Positions 34,973-43,849 of a stretch of DNA of 64,000 nucleotides are shown here, piece after piece. Location of the stretch: NCBI RefSeq assembly GCF_900996235.1, contig NZ_CAAJGM010000219.1:186001-250000 (forward strand), given 5' to 3'. Below the pieces are notes generated by a model. The model was not told the DNA's origin and did not search any database. It saw only the letters and a program-made list of their open reading frames with translations. Position 1 is the stretch's first letter. Every line of letters begins with the position of its first letter. The DNA comes from Paraburkholderia sp. BCC1885 (GTDB lineage Bacteria; Pseudomonadota; Gammaproteobacteria; Burkholderiales; Burkholderiaceae). A program made the translations under genes and the position numbers.

Positions 34973-35233
34973 TCAGGCTGCTTCGAGCAGCGGCATCAGG
35001 CCGCCCGCGCGGTCGAGCGCGGAAAGGTCATCATAGCCGCCCACATGCGTCTCGCCGATGAACACCTGGGGAACCGTGCGACGACCCGTGCGGCTCATCA
35101 TTTCTTCACGCCGGGCCGGGTCTTTGTCGATCAGCACCTTTTCGACGTTCTCGACGCCGCGCGACTTTAAAAGACGTTCGGCCATCTGGCAATACGGGCA
35201 CACCTGGGTGCTGTACATGATTACCTTGTTCAC
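34973..35233 (-). CDS. grxC: Glutaredoxin 3
   Basis: An 86-residue glutathione-dependent disulfide reductase with the dithiol active site CPYC in MYSTQVCPYCQMAERLL, the TVPQVFIGETHVGGYDDL cis-Pro and glutathione-binding segment, and an Ala-rich end. It overlaps the upstream rhodanese gene by four bases (ATGA), so the two are translationally coupled. The rhodanese-grxC-secB-gpsA order is typical of proteobacteria. Confidence 0.95.
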   Translation of the reverse strand: MNKVIMYSTQVCPYCQMAERLLKSRGVENVEKVLIDKDPARREEMMSRTGRRTVPQVFIGETHVGGYDDLSALDRAGGLMPLLEAA

Positions 35234-35655
35234 TTCGCTGCTCCTTGTTTCACAACCGGCATGCCGGCTTGCTGCCAGGCATTCAGGCCGCCTTCGAGTA
35301 CATGGACTTCGGCGTAGCCCGCGTCCTGCACGACGCGTACCGCCTTGTTCGACTGCTGGCCGTTCTGACAGACCAGCAGCACCGGATTGCTCTTATTCTT
35401 CACGAGTTGGCCGACCTTCGCCTGCAACTCGGCAAATTCAAGATGCCGGGCGGCGGGCAGATGCCCGTTCGCGAACTCCGCGGACGGCCGAAGATCGACG
35501 ACTACAGCGTTGCGGCGGTTGATCAGCTGGGTGGCTGCGGCTGCGGTCAGGCCGCCGCGGCCCCGTCGGCTGATGGTCGGCCACAGGAGCAACCCACCGG
35601 AGATGAGGACGATCGCGATGAGTACAAGGTTTGTGTAATCGGTGAAGAACTTCAC
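35230..35655 (-). CDS. Membrane-anchored rhodanese-like protein
   Basis: A 141-residue protein with an N-terminal membrane helix (LVLIAIVLISGGLLLWPTI) and one rhodanese domain: ATQLINRRNAVVVDLRPSAEFANGHLPAARHLEF, then the active-site loop LLVCQNGQQSNKAV with the catalytic cysteine. It probably handles sulfane sulfur or thiol redox at the membrane, inferred from coupling to grxC. This is the YibN family. Confidence 0.9.
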   Translation of the reverse strand: MKFFTDYTNLVLIAIVLISGGLLLWPTISRRGRGGLTAAAATQLINRRNAVVVDLRPSAEFANGHLPAARHLEFAELQAKVGQLVKNKSNPVLLVCQNGQQSNKAVRVVQDAGYAEVHVLEGGLNAWQQAGMPVVKQGAAK

Positions 35656-35793
35656 GGAAAATCCGCCGAAAAAGAGAGAAATCGGAATGAGGCAATCCTG
35701 CCATTATAAAATAACCGACTGACGCGATGGCGACGGCCCATTTAGCCGCCTGCGCCGCGCTTTACCGCTTCCTTACTACCGACCGGTCATCTT

Positions 35794-36540
35794 ATGTACA
35801 AACTCGTTCTCATCCGCCACGGCGAATCGACGTGGAACAAGGAAAACCGCTTCACGGGCTGGGTCGACGTCGACCTGACCGAACAGGGTAACCGCGAAGC
35901 GCAGCAGGCGGGCGTGCTGCTGAAGGAATCGGGCTACACGTTCGACATCGCCTACACGTCGGTCCTCAAGCGCGCGATCCGCACGCTCTGGCACGTGCAG
36001 GACCAGATGGACCTGATGTACCTGCCGGTGGTGCATTCGTGGCGCCTCAACGAGCGCCACTATGGCGCGCTGTCGGGCCTGAACAAGGCGGAAACCGCCG
36101 CCAAATTCGGCGACGACCAGGTGCTGGTCTGGCGCCGCAGTTACGACACGCCGCCGCCCGCGCTCGATCCGTCGGATGAACGCACCGCCTACAACGATCC
36201 GCGCTACGCCAAGGTGCCGCGCGAGGAACTGCCGCTCACCGAGTGCCTGAAAGATACGGTAGCGCGCGTGCTGCCCATGTGGAACGAGTCGATCGCGCCG
36301 GCCATCAAGTCGGGCCGCAAGGTGGTGATCGCCGCGCACGGCAATTCGATCCGCGCGCTGGTCAAATATCTGGACAACATCTCGGACGACGACATCGTCG
36401 GCCTGAACATTCCGAACGGCGTGCCGCTCGTGTATGAACTGGACGAGAACCTGAAGCCCATCAAGCACTACTACCTGGGCGACCCGGAAGCCATCGCCAA
36501 GGCTCAGGCCGCGGTCGCCAAACAGGGCAAGGCGGGTTGA
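35794..36540 (+). CDS. gpmA: 2,3-bisphosphoglycerate-dependent phosphoglycerate mutase
   Basis: A 248-residue glycolytic enzyme that interconverts 3- and 2-phosphoglycerate. The phosphohistidine motif LIRHGESTWN (H9) and the second catalytic His in VVIAAHGNSIRALVKYL are intact, together with the SWRLNERHYGALSGLNKAETA substrate segment characteristic of the dPGM group. It is divergent from the rhodanese gene with 138 bp between them. Confidence 0.97.
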   Translation: MYKLVLIRHGESTWNKENRFTGWVDVDLTEQGNREAQQAGVLLKESGYTFDIAYTSVLKRAIRTLWHVQDQMDLMYLPVVHSWRLNERHYGALSGLNKAETAAKFGDDQVLVWRRSYDTPPPALDPSDERTAYNDPRYAKVPREELPLTECLKDTVARVLPMWNESIAPAIKSGRKVVIAAHGNSIRALVKYLDNISDDDIVGLNIPNGVPLVYELDENLKPIKHYYLGDPEAIAKAQAAVAKQGKAG

Positions 36541-36859
36541 GCATCGCCCGCGTGCGAAGGCGCCGGCTCTCTCATTGGCGCTATAACACGCAATTCAAAA
36601 CTGCTGGAAACACGCTGTGCGCACCGGTAAAACCACCCGGTGTACACAGCGCGAGGCGGCATCCCGTCCACGACGCGCCCTGCCCGCGTCGTTACGGAAC
36701 ATTTCTTCCACGCCACAGGGCAAATCCACAGAACCTGGCACGCCGCAGCCTGTCGAACTGCGATTACTATGCTGTGCACTGCCTGAGCGGGTGTGCAGTT
36801 ATACTTGTCCGTCCCCATCTCTTTGACGCTGCCACGCGCTTCCGACCGCAACAGACTCT
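36541..36859. other. Non-coding gap between gpmA and the S41 protease
   Basis: A 319-bp gap. It holds the long imperfect dyad listed separately and the promoter and leader of the S41 protease gene. I see no small gene here. Confidence 0.6.
36613..36651. promoter_or_regulatory. Long imperfect inverted repeat
   Basis: Arms of 15 bases (36613-36627 and 36637-36651) pair with one C/A mismatch and one G-T pair. The outer parts are CGCTGTG/CACAGCG, the inner parts CACCGG/CCGGTG, and the loop is nine bases. No T-run follows, so it is either a factor-dependent stop for gpmA or an operator for the next gene. Confidence 0.55.
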
Positions 36860-38449
36860 ATGCGAAAGAACCTGAAAAATATCGGCCTGATTGCCGCGGG
36901 CCTTGCTACCGGCGTATTTGCAACATTGCAGCTTTCCGCCTCGGCCCAGCAACCCGCCAGCAGCGCAGTCGCGCCGCTGCCGCTCGATCAGCTGCGCCTG
37001 TTTGCCGAGGTTTTCGGGCAGATCAAGCACGAATATGTCGAACCGGTCGACGACAAGAAGCTCCTCACGGCCGCCATCAAGGGCATGGTGTCGAGCCTCG
37101 ACCCGCACTCGTCGTATCTCGACAAGACCGATTACGAAGAACTGCAGGAACAGACCAAGGGCCGTTTCGCGGGCCTCGGTATTGAAATCTCGTCGGAAGA
37201 TGGCCTGATCAAGGTGATCTCGCCGATCGAAGACACGCCGGCGTTCCGCGCCGGTATCCGGCCGGGCGACCTGATCACGCGCATCAACGACAAGCCGGTG
37301 CGCGGCATGACGCTCGACCAGGCCGTCAAGCAGATGCGCGGCGACCCGGGCACCAAGGTCACCCTCACCATCTTCCGCAAGACCGACGACCGCACGTTCC
37401 CGCTCACGGTCACGCGCGCCATCATCAAGGTGCAGAGCGTGAAGATGAAGATTCTGGCGCCGGGTTATGCGTACATCCGCATCACCAGCTTCCAGGAACG
37501 CACCACGCCTGACCTGGCCGAGAAGCTCCAGGACATCGCGCGCCAGCAGCCGAACCTGAAGGGCCTCATCCTCGACCTGCGCAACAACGGCGGCGGTCTG
37601 CTGCAAAGCGCGGTCGGTGTGGCCGGCGCATTCCTGCCGCCGGATTCGGTGGTGGTGTCGACCAACGGCCAGATTCCGGATTCGAAGCAGGTCTACCGCG
37701 ACACTTACGATAACTACCGTCTGCCGTCGTTCGACAACGACCCGCTGAAGGACGAAGCGCCGATCTTCAAGACCGTGCCGATGATCGTGCTGACCAACGC
37801 CTATTCGGCGTCGGCATCGGAAATCGTCGCCGGTGCGCTGCAGGATCAGCATCGTGCGCTGATCGTCGGCAAGACCACGTTCGGCAAGGGTTCGGTGCAA
37901 ACGGTGCGGCCGATGACCGCCGACACCGCGCTGCGTCTGACCACGGCGTACTACTACACGCCGAGCGGCCGTTCGATCCAGAACAAGGGTATCCGCCCGG
38001 ATGTCGCGGTCGATCAATACGCGGACGGCGATCCGGACGACGCACTCGTCACGCGCGAAGTCGACTACTCGAACCACCTTGCCAACACGCAGGATCCGAA
38101 CGAGAAGAAGGAACAGGACCAGCGCGAGGCGGACCGCATGGAACAGCTGCGGATTCTTGAAGAGCAGAACGACAAGAAGACGCCGGAACAGCGCCAGAAG
38201 GACCGCGACCGCAAACCGGTCGAGTTCGGTTCGGCCGACGACTTCATGCTGCAACAAGGTCTGAACAAGCTGGAAGGCAAGCCGGTGCAGGAGTCGAAGT
38301 CGCTCTCCGAACGCCGTCTCGCCGAGAACAAGCCGGAGCAGTCCGCCTCGGCGCCGGTTGCCGTCAAGCCCACCAACCCGGTTCCGGGCATGGGCGCGTC
38401 GGCTGCCACACCGGCATCCGCGCCGGCCCCGGCCTCGCAAAGCAATTAA
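36860..38449 (+). CDS. ctpA: S41-family C-terminal processing protease
   Basis: A 529-residue periplasmic protease. A signal peptide (to about residue 29) is followed by a PDZ domain (about 95-180, FAGLGIEIS … IRPGDLITRINDKPVRGM) and the S41 core with LRNNGGGLLQSAV. The catalytic Ser-Lys dyad is S318 (AYSASASEI) and K343 (TTFGKGSVQ), 25 residues apart as in other Ctp enzymes. The C-terminal 120 residues are charged and Gln/Ala/Pro-rich. It trims envelope proteins or regulates cell-wall hydrolases. The 190 bp after it contain a terminator. Confidence 0.94.
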   Translation: MRKNLKNIGLIAAGLATGVFATLQLSASAQQPASSAVAPLPLDQLRLFAEVFGQIKHEYVEPVDDKKLLTAAIKGMVSSLDPHSSYLDKTDYEELQEQTKGRFAGLGIEISSEDGLIKVISPIEDTPAFRAGIRPGDLITRINDKPVRGMTLDQAVKQMRGDPGTKVTLTIFRKTDDRTFPLTVTRAIIKVQSVKMKILAPGYAYIRITSFQERTTPDLAEKLQDIARQQPNLKGLILDLRNNGGGLLQSAVGVAGAFLPPDSVVVSTNGQIPDSKQVYRDTYDNYRLPSFDNDPLKDEAPIFKTVPMIVLTNAYSASASEIVAGALQDQHRALIVGKTTFGKGSVQTVRPMTADTALRLTTAYYYTPSGRSIQNKGIRPDVAVDQYADGDPDDALVTREVDYSNHLANTQDPNEKKEQDQREADRMEQLRILEEQNDKKTPEQRQKDRDRKPVEFGSADDFMLQQGLNKLEGKPVQESKSLSERRLAENKPEQSASAPVAVKPTNPVPGMGASAATPASAPAPASQSN

Positions 38450-38469
38450 GCAGCACGCCGTACCTGATG

Positions 38470-38500
38470 GGTCTTCGTCGCACGCGCGGCGAAGACCTTT
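38470..38500 (+). terminator. Probable terminator after ctpA
   Basis: Stem GGTCTTCG (38470-38477) with CGAAGACC (38490-38497) is followed by a short T-run. It lies 20 bases past the ctpA stop. The short T-tract makes it moderate in strength. Confidence 0.6.
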
Positions 38501-38639
38501 CCCCAGCGCGATTAAAATAACCATCACGAAAACTCGCGCAGCAGGCCTCGACTGAACTTGTCGCTCTAACCAGCCGGTCCTGACCTCTTCTGACCTCTCC
38601 CGACTGAAGTCATCGCGCGATTCAACTCTGCGCCCCGCC

Positions 38640-39401
38640 ATGAACGACGATCAACTGCTCCGCTATTCCCGCCATATCCTCGTCGACGAACTCGGTATCG
38701 AAGCGCAACAGCGTTTTCTCGACGCGCATGCGATCGTCGTCGGCGCCGGTGGGCTGGGCTCGCCCGCGGCGATGTATCTGGCGGCGGCTGGGGTCGGCAA
38801 GCTCACGCTAGTCGATGCCGACATCGTGGATCTCACCAACCTGCAACGCCAGATCCTGCACGTGACCGCTTCGGTGGGCCGCAGCAAGGTCGAATCCGGA
38901 CGCGACGCGCTGGCGCAACTCAATCCCGATGTGATCGTGGATGCGGTCGCGCAACGCGTCGACGCTGCGTGGCTCGACGCGGCCGTGCCGCGCGCCACCG
39001 TCGTGCTCGATTGCACGGATAACTTCGCGACCCGGCACGCCATCAATCGCGCGTGCGTGACGCATGGCGTGCCGCTGGTGTCAGGGGCGGCGCTGCGTTT
39101 TGACGGGCAGATCAGCACTTTCGATTTCCGCGACGCCGCCTCGCCCTGCTACGCGTGCGTGTTTCCGGAAGATCAACCGTTCGAGGAAGTGGCCTGCTCG
39201 ACGATGGGTGTGTTTGCACCAACCGTGGGGATCATTGGCGCGATGCAGGCCGCCGAGGCGCTGCGGGTGATTGCGGGCATCGGCACGCCGCTCGTGGGGC
39301 GGTTGATGATGCTCGATTCGCTGCGGATGGAGTGGAACACGATGCGCATTGCGCGTCAGCCGGATTGCCCGGTGTGCGGCCACGCGCATCGGCGAGGCTG
39401 A
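38640..39401 (+). CDS. moeB: MoeB/ThiF-family adenylyltransferase
   Basis: A 253-residue E1-like enzyme that adenylates the C-terminus of a small ubiquitin-like sulfur carrier (MoaD for molybdopterin, ThiS for thiazole). It has the ATP-binding GAGGLGSPAAMYLAAAGVG, the DxxxxxNLQRQ segment (VDLTNLQRQILH), DCTDNFATRHAINRAC and zinc cysteines in CYACVFPE and CPVCGH. The C-S-T-x-G motif (ACSTMGVFAP) is present. There is no rhodanese extension, so it is the short MoeB/HesA form. Which partner it serves cannot be told here. Confidence 0.88.
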   Translation: MNDDQLLRYSRHILVDELGIEAQQRFLDAHAIVVGAGGLGSPAAMYLAAAGVGKLTLVDADIVDLTNLQRQILHVTASVGRSKVESGRDALAQLNPDVIVDAVAQRVDAAWLDAAVPRATVVLDCTDNFATRHAINRACVTHGVPLVSGAALRFDGQISTFDFRDAASPCYACVFPEDQPFEEVACSTMGVFAPTVGIIGAMQAAEALRVIAGIGTPLVGRLMMLDSLRMEWNTMRIARQPDCPVCGHAHRRG

Positions 39402-39548
39402 TTGTTTGTCAGCCGGCCTGAATACGACCGGCCAATACGCCTGCATAAGTAAGCCTGCATAAGCAAGGTTACCCGAGCAAAGCCAAAGCGAAGCAGCAGG
39501 CGACGCTCCCCGCACGCCCGCGCGGCGGAGAAACGGCACACTCAAAAT

Positions 39549-41300
39549 TCAAACCAGCGCCACCCGCTTCAAAGCCGCCTGCACCTCTTCCGGCTCGAAC
39601 GAGGCGAGCACATCGGCCACCGGCTTTTCCAGCGTCTTGACGTGCGAGCGCAGCACCTCCTGCTTCACCACCAGCAACTGGCTCGGATGCATGGAGAACT
39701 CGGTGAGGCCCATGCCGAGCAGCAGACGCGTAAGCGTCGGATCCCCCGCCATCTCGCCGCACACGGACACCGGCACCCCCGCACGCTTTGCCTCGCGCAG
39801 CGTGAAGGCAATCAGATGCAGCACCGCCGGATGCAGCGGATCGTACAGATGCGCGACGGCGTTATCGGCGCGGTCGATGGCCAAGGTGTACTGGATCAGA
39901 TCGTTGGTGCCGATCGACAGAAAATCGAGCCGCTTCAGGAACAGCGGCAACGCAATGGCCGCCGCCGGAATCTCGATCATCGCGCCGACCTGCACGTTCG
40001 GATCGTAGACGAGACCCGCGTCGTCGAGCTGGCGCTTGGCTTCGCGAATCAGGTCGAGCGTCTGATCGATTTCCTGCGCGTGCGCGAGCATCGGAATCAG
40101 GATCTTCACCGTGCCGAACGCCGACGCCCGCAGGATGGCGCGCAGCTGCGTGAGGAACATCTGCGGCTCGGACAGGCTCCAGCGAATCGCCCGCAAGCCC
40201 AGCGCGGGATTCGCGGCGGTCTCGTAGCCGTCGCCGCCGCCCATCGAGTCGAGCGGCTTGTCGGCGCCTACGTCGATCGTGCGGATCGTCACCGGCAGCC
40301 CGTTCATCAGTTCCACCGCCCGGCGATACGCCGCGAACTGCTCCTCTTCCTCCGGCAGCTTGTGCTTGTGGTTCATGAACAGGAATTCGGTGCGAAACAG
40401 GCCAATGCCGGTTGCGCCCGCCGCCACCGCCGCCTTGGCGTCGTCCGGCAGTTCGATGTTCGCGCACAGCTCGATGCGGGTGCCGCATAGCGTCTGCGTG
40501 GGCGAGAATTTAAGGCGCTGCAGCTTGCGCTGCTCGAGCGCCTTCTCGCTTTGCCGGTACGAATACTCTTCGAGCACGATCGGCGCCGGATCGACGATCA
40601 CGATGCCGTGGTCGCCGTCGACAATGATCAGGTCGTCCTGGCGGATCAGCGCGCTCGCATGCTGCACGCCGACCGCCGCCGGAATGCCGAGGCTGCGCGC
40701 GACGATTGCCGTATGCGAGGTACGTCCGCCGAGATCCGTGACGAAGCCCTGGAAGGTCTGCGTCTTGAACTGCATCATGTCGGCGGGCGCGATGTCGTGT
40801 GCGACCACGATCATGTCGTCGCTGGTGCCGTGGGCATTCGGCACGAGATTGGCCGCCGAAGCGCCGGCCAGCGCCTTCAGCACGCGTTCGACCACCTGCT
40901 GGATATCGGCCTTGCGCTCGCGCAGATACTCGTCTTCGATGTCGTCGAAATGGCGCGACAGGCGCTCAAGCTGTTCCGTCAGCGCCCACTCGACGTTATA
41001 ACGGCGCGTGCGGATCAGATCGATGGTCTCCTGAACCAGCATCGCATCGTTCAGGATCATTGAATGAACGTTGATGAACGCGCCCATTTCGCTCGGCGCG
41101 TCGGCCGCGAGATCGTCGCGCAATGCGTCGAGCTCCTGATGCACAAGTTGCTGGGCCGAGCGGAAACGCTCGACCTCGCCCTCGATCTGGGCGGGTTCGA
41201 CTAAATAGTGGTCGACGTCGAGTGCAGCCGGGGCGATCAGATAAGCCCGCCCGATGGCGATACCGCGTGACACGGGAATTCCATGCAGCGTGAAGGACAC
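39549..41300 (-). CDS. ptsI: PTS enzyme I (general)
   Basis: A 583-residue phosphoenolpyruvate-protein phosphotransferase, the first phosphate carrier of the PTS. The phospho-His is H196 in GGRTSHTAIVARSLGIPAAVG. The C-terminal PEP-binding part has the family segments GIGLFRTEFLFM, SIGTNDLIQYTLAIDR and SVCGEMAGDP. The start is taken as GTG at 41300, because the GAGGAG site is well spaced from it and touches an upstream GTG at 41306. It phosphorylates HPr from ptsH, 196 bp upstream, with a terminator in the gap. Confidence 0.95.
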   Translation of the reverse strand: MSFTLHGIPVSRGIAIGRAYLIAPAALDVDHYLVEPAQIEGEVERFRSAQQLVHQELDALRDDLAADAPSEMGAFINVHSMILNDAMLVQETIDLIRTRRYNVEWALTEQLERLSRHFDDIEDEYLRERKADIQQVVERVLKALAGASAANLVPNAHGTSDDMIVVAHDIAPADMMQFKTQTFQGFVTDLGGRTSHTAIVARSLGIPAAVGVQHASALIRQDDLIIVDGDHGIVIVDPAPIVLEEYSYRQSEKALEQRKLQRLKFSPTQTLCGTRIELCANIELPDDAKAAVAAGATGIGLFRTEFLFMNHKHKLPEEEEQFAAYRRAVELMNGLPVTIRTIDVGADKPLDSMGGGDGYETAANPALGLRAIRWSLSEPQMFLTQLRAILRASAFGTVKILIPMLAHAQEIDQTLDLIREAKRQLDDAGLVYDPNVQVGAMIEIPAAAIALPLFLKRLDFLSIGTNDLIQYTLAIDRADNAVAHLYDPLHPAVLHLIAFTLREAKRAGVPVSVCGEMAGDPTLTRLLLGMGLTEFSMHPSQLLVVKQEVLRSHVKTLEKPVADVLASFEPEEVQAALKRVALV

Positions 41301-41438
41301 GCGCACCTCCTCTAGTTGTGTGATGCCGCGGCAGACCGCTGCAATGCTCTCAGACCTTGCCCGTCATTATAAATTCCGCAGCCGCTCAATGCCCGCTTCA
41401 ACAGTGTGCGCCGCAACACGCCACTGATTGTGACGCGT

Positions 41439-41467
41439 TAAAAAAAACGCCGCGGTAAACGCGGCGT
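41439..41467 (-). terminator. Terminator between ptsH and ptsI
   Basis: Read on the minus strand, an 8-bp stem (ACGCCGCG at 41447-41454 and CGCGGCGT at 41460-41467, five-base loop) is followed by a run of T (A-run 41440-41447 on the plus strand). It starts about 30 bases past the ptsH stop and sits in the middle of the pts gene set, so it should reduce transcription into ptsI. Confidence 0.85.
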
Positions 41468-41496
41468 GATGATCCAAACGAACCGGTGCACGCGCT

Positions 41497-41766
41497 TTAC
41501 TGTCCTTCGCCGAATTTATCGGCGATCAGTTTCAGCAGTGCGTCCATGGCTTCCTTTTCGTCTGAACCTTCGGTCTCGATCAGCACCGTGCTGCCAATGC
41601 CCGCGGCCAGCATCATTACCCCCATGATGCTCTTCGCGTTGATGCGCCGCCCGTTGCGGCTCATCCAGATTTCGGCCTGGAAGTTACCCGCGAGTTGCGT
41701 CAGTTTGGCCGACGCGCGCGCGTGCAGCCCCAGCTTGTTCACGATAGTCGTTTCCTGTTGCAGCAT
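41497..41766 (-). CDS. ptsH: HPr phosphocarrier protein
   Basis: An 89-residue HPr with active H15 in KLGLHARASAKL and the regulatory-type serine S46 in INAKSIMGVMMLA. It accepts phosphate from EI and passes it to EIIA proteins. S46 suggests possible control by an HPr kinase (hprK), known in beta-proteobacteria but not encoded in this window. It lies 72 bp downstream of the EIIA gene. Confidence 0.95.
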   Translation of the reverse strand: MLQQETTIVNKLGLHARASAKLTQLAGNFQAEIWMSRNGRRINAKSIMGVMMLAAGIGSTVLIETEGSDEKEAMDALLKLIADKFGEGQ

Positions 41767-41838
41767 GTGTTGGTCCGAAGCGCGGGGTAATAGGATGTGG
41801 TGAAGGATGAAACTGAAACCGCTACAGGCTCGTCGTAG

Positions 41839-42327
41839 TTACAGGCTCGTCGTGCCGTGCTTATGGGTGAGATCGCTCTCCGGCAACATGGCCGGCACGC
41901 AGTCGCCCATGACAGGAGGCGCGCACACCGGCGCGGGCGTCCCCGGGACAATCGCCTGAATGCCTTTGGTGGCCCCGGCAAGCGCCTTGTCGACCAGCGT
42001 GTCGAGCGGCGTGGCGCGGTAACAGACCGCGCGCAGCAGCATCGGCAGATTCACGCCGGCCAGCACGCGGACGTCGGGCAACGACGACAGCCGCGCGGCG
42101 ATGTTCGACGGCGTCGCGCCGAACATGTCGGTCAGCACAAGGGCGCCGTTCTCCTCCTTGAGCCGCTCGATCTCGGAGTGCGCGAACGCCACGACCTCCA
42201 CCGGATCGCAGTCCGGCGACACGTCGATAACGCCGATGCGCGCCGGCAATCCGCCGTAGACGTGCGCGATACAGTCCCTGAGCGCGGTTGCGAGAGGGGC
42301 GTGTGCAATGATCAGAATGCCTGCCAT
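41839..42327 (-). CDS. Mannose-type PTS EIIA
   Basis: A 162-residue EIIA of the mannose/fructose/sorbose class with active H9 in ILIIAHAPLA and the conserved LTDMFGATPSNIA segment. No partner EIIB, EIIC or EIID gene is near, so it probably acts as a regulatory phosphate acceptor and not in sugar import. It is grouped with ptsH and ptsI and follows gshA-gshB, an arrangement seen in many betaproteobacteria. Confidence 0.9.
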   Translation of the reverse strand: MAGILIIAHAPLATALRDCIAHVYGGLPARIGVIDVSPDCDPVEVVAFAHSEIERLKEENGALVLTDMFGATPSNIAARLSSLPDVRVLAGVNLPMLLRAVCYRATPLDTLVDKALAGATKGIQAIVPGTPAPVCAPPVMGDCVPAMLPESDLTHKHGTTSL

Positions 42328-42712
42328 GTCAGCCTTGCTGCTAAAAACGGCCCTGAACCGTGGCCCGGTATGCACCGGGTCGTCACACCCTCGACCGGCC
42401 GATGGTCATGAGGGTCGGATTCGGCGTTTCTCGACGCCCGCGTGGCCGGCCTGTCCCGCCTTGCCGGCTTCGCGCACGTGCTTCAATGCCTGCTTCAGAC
42501 CGGTGGTCCACCCCGCCGCACGCCTGCCGGCAATGCCACGGGCGCCCACCGCCGCTGAAGTGCGGGCATTGTAACAGGCTCATTTTCGCGCTTTCGCCAC
42601 TTGTTCGCTCTGCACCGCGCCGGATCGCGGCGCGCTCTGCCTGGTTGCCCTGATCTGCCCTGATCTGCCCTTACTTGCCCTGCTTTGCCCCTGGCTGACT
42701 TTAGCCCCTTGC
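42328..42712. other. Non-coding gap between gshB and the EIIA gene
   Basis: A 385-bp gap. At 42646-42690 the unit TGCCCTGATC is repeated twice, then diverged copies follow (period 10). No terminator with a T-run and no credible small gene was found. It probably contains the pts promoter. Confidence 0.55.
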
Positions 42713-43669
42713 TCAGCCCACTGCCCGTTCCAGCGCGTCGATGAACATGCCGGCAACGTCGAAGCCGGTCTGGTCCATGATCTCGCGAAAGCACGTCGGG
42801 CTCGTCACGTTCACCTCGGTCAGGTAGTTGCCGATGGCGTCCAGCCCCACCAGCAGCAGACCGCGCGCCGCCAGCACCGGCGCCAGGGTCTCGGCAATCG
42901 TGCGATCATGCTCGGTCAGCGGCTGAGCCACGCCAAGACCGCCCGCTGCGAGATTGCCGCGCACCTCGTTGCCCTGCGGAATGCGCGCCAGCGCAAACGG
43001 CACCGGCTGGCCGCCGATCAGCAAAATGCGCTTGTCGCCTTCCTTGATCTCGGGGATGAACTTCTGCGCCATCACCGAACGCGCGCCGTCGTGGCTCAGC
43101 ATTTCGATGATCGACCCGAGGTTCATGCCGTCCGCTTTCACGCGAAACACGCCCATGCCGCCCATGCCGTCGAGCGGCTTCAGGATCACGTCGCCATGCT
43201 CGGCGTGAAACGCGCGCAGCCGTGCCGCGTCGCGCGTCACCAGCGTCGGCGCGACGAATTGCGGAAATTCGCCGATTGCCAGCTTTTCCGAATGATCGCG
43301 AATCGCCTGCGGTTTATTGAAGATGCGGGCGCCGCCGCGTTCCGCAAGCTCCAGCAGCCACGTCGACGTCACATATTCCATGTCGAACGGCGGATCTTTG
43401 CGCATCACCACCGCGCCGAAACTCTTCAGCGAGCGGGGCGTGGGGGCGTCGGCGGCATACCAGGTCTCGCGGTGGCCGTCCGTTTCGTCGCCGACGATCG
43501 CAAAGCGCCGCACGTTCGCCTCGACATCCGCGCCCATCCACGCCAGATGCTGCGGCTCGCAAGTGTAGAGCGTGTGGCCGCGCCGGGCGGCTTCGGCCAT
43601 CATCGCGTAGGTCGAGTCCTTGTAGATCTTGAAGTGATCCAGCGGGTCGGCGATAAAAAGAATGTCCAT
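42713..43669 (-). CDS. gshB: Glutathione synthetase
   Basis: A 318-residue ATP-grasp enzyme that adds glycine to gamma-glutamylcysteine. Start MDILFIADPLDHFKIYKDSTYAMM is typical of the bacterial GshB. The ATP-grasp segments GDVILKPLDGMGGMGVFRV and ILLIGGQPVPFALARIPQGNEVRGNLAAGG are intact, as is the C-terminal VGLDAIGNYLTEVNVTSPTCFREI. The start ATG at 43669 has AGGA five bases upstream. It follows gshA by 180 bp of GC-rich, non-coding DNA. Confidence 0.96.
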   Translation of the reverse strand: MDILFIADPLDHFKIYKDSTYAMMAEAARRGHTLYTCEPQHLAWMGADVEANVRRFAIVGDETDGHRETWYAADAPTPRSLKSFGAVVMRKDPPFDMEYVTSTWLLELAERGGARIFNKPQAIRDHSEKLAIGEFPQFVAPTLVTRDAARLRAFHAEHGDVILKPLDGMGGMGVFRVKADGMNLGSIIEMLSHDGARSVMAQKFIPEIKEGDKRILLIGGQPVPFALARIPQGNEVRGNLAAGGLGVAQPLTEHDRTIAETLAPVLAARGLLLVGLDAIGNYLTEVNVTSPTCFREIMDQTGFDVAGMFIDALERAVG

Positions 43670-43849
43670 GAGGGTCCTGGTGCGCCCGGATGGGCTTGGG
43701 CATTGTGCGTTAAACAAGGGCGGTGCTTTGTTGCGCGCCGCCCGTCAGTCGTTCATTCATGTGGACGCAGCGGGGTCTCGCTGCGCCGGGCCAGGCGCGG
43801 GGTCCGCTCGCGCCGTGCTGCCGCGAGGGCGGGCCTCGGACCTCGGATT

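Noticed and set aside
42646..42690. Period-10 repeat considered as a CRISPR-like array
   Set aside because: Units are contiguous with no spacers and only two are exact. It is simple tandem slippage DNA.
43670..43849. Possible short gene between gshA and gshB
   Set aside because: Frames here are Arg/Pro-rich with no ribosome site. It appears to be spacer DNA.
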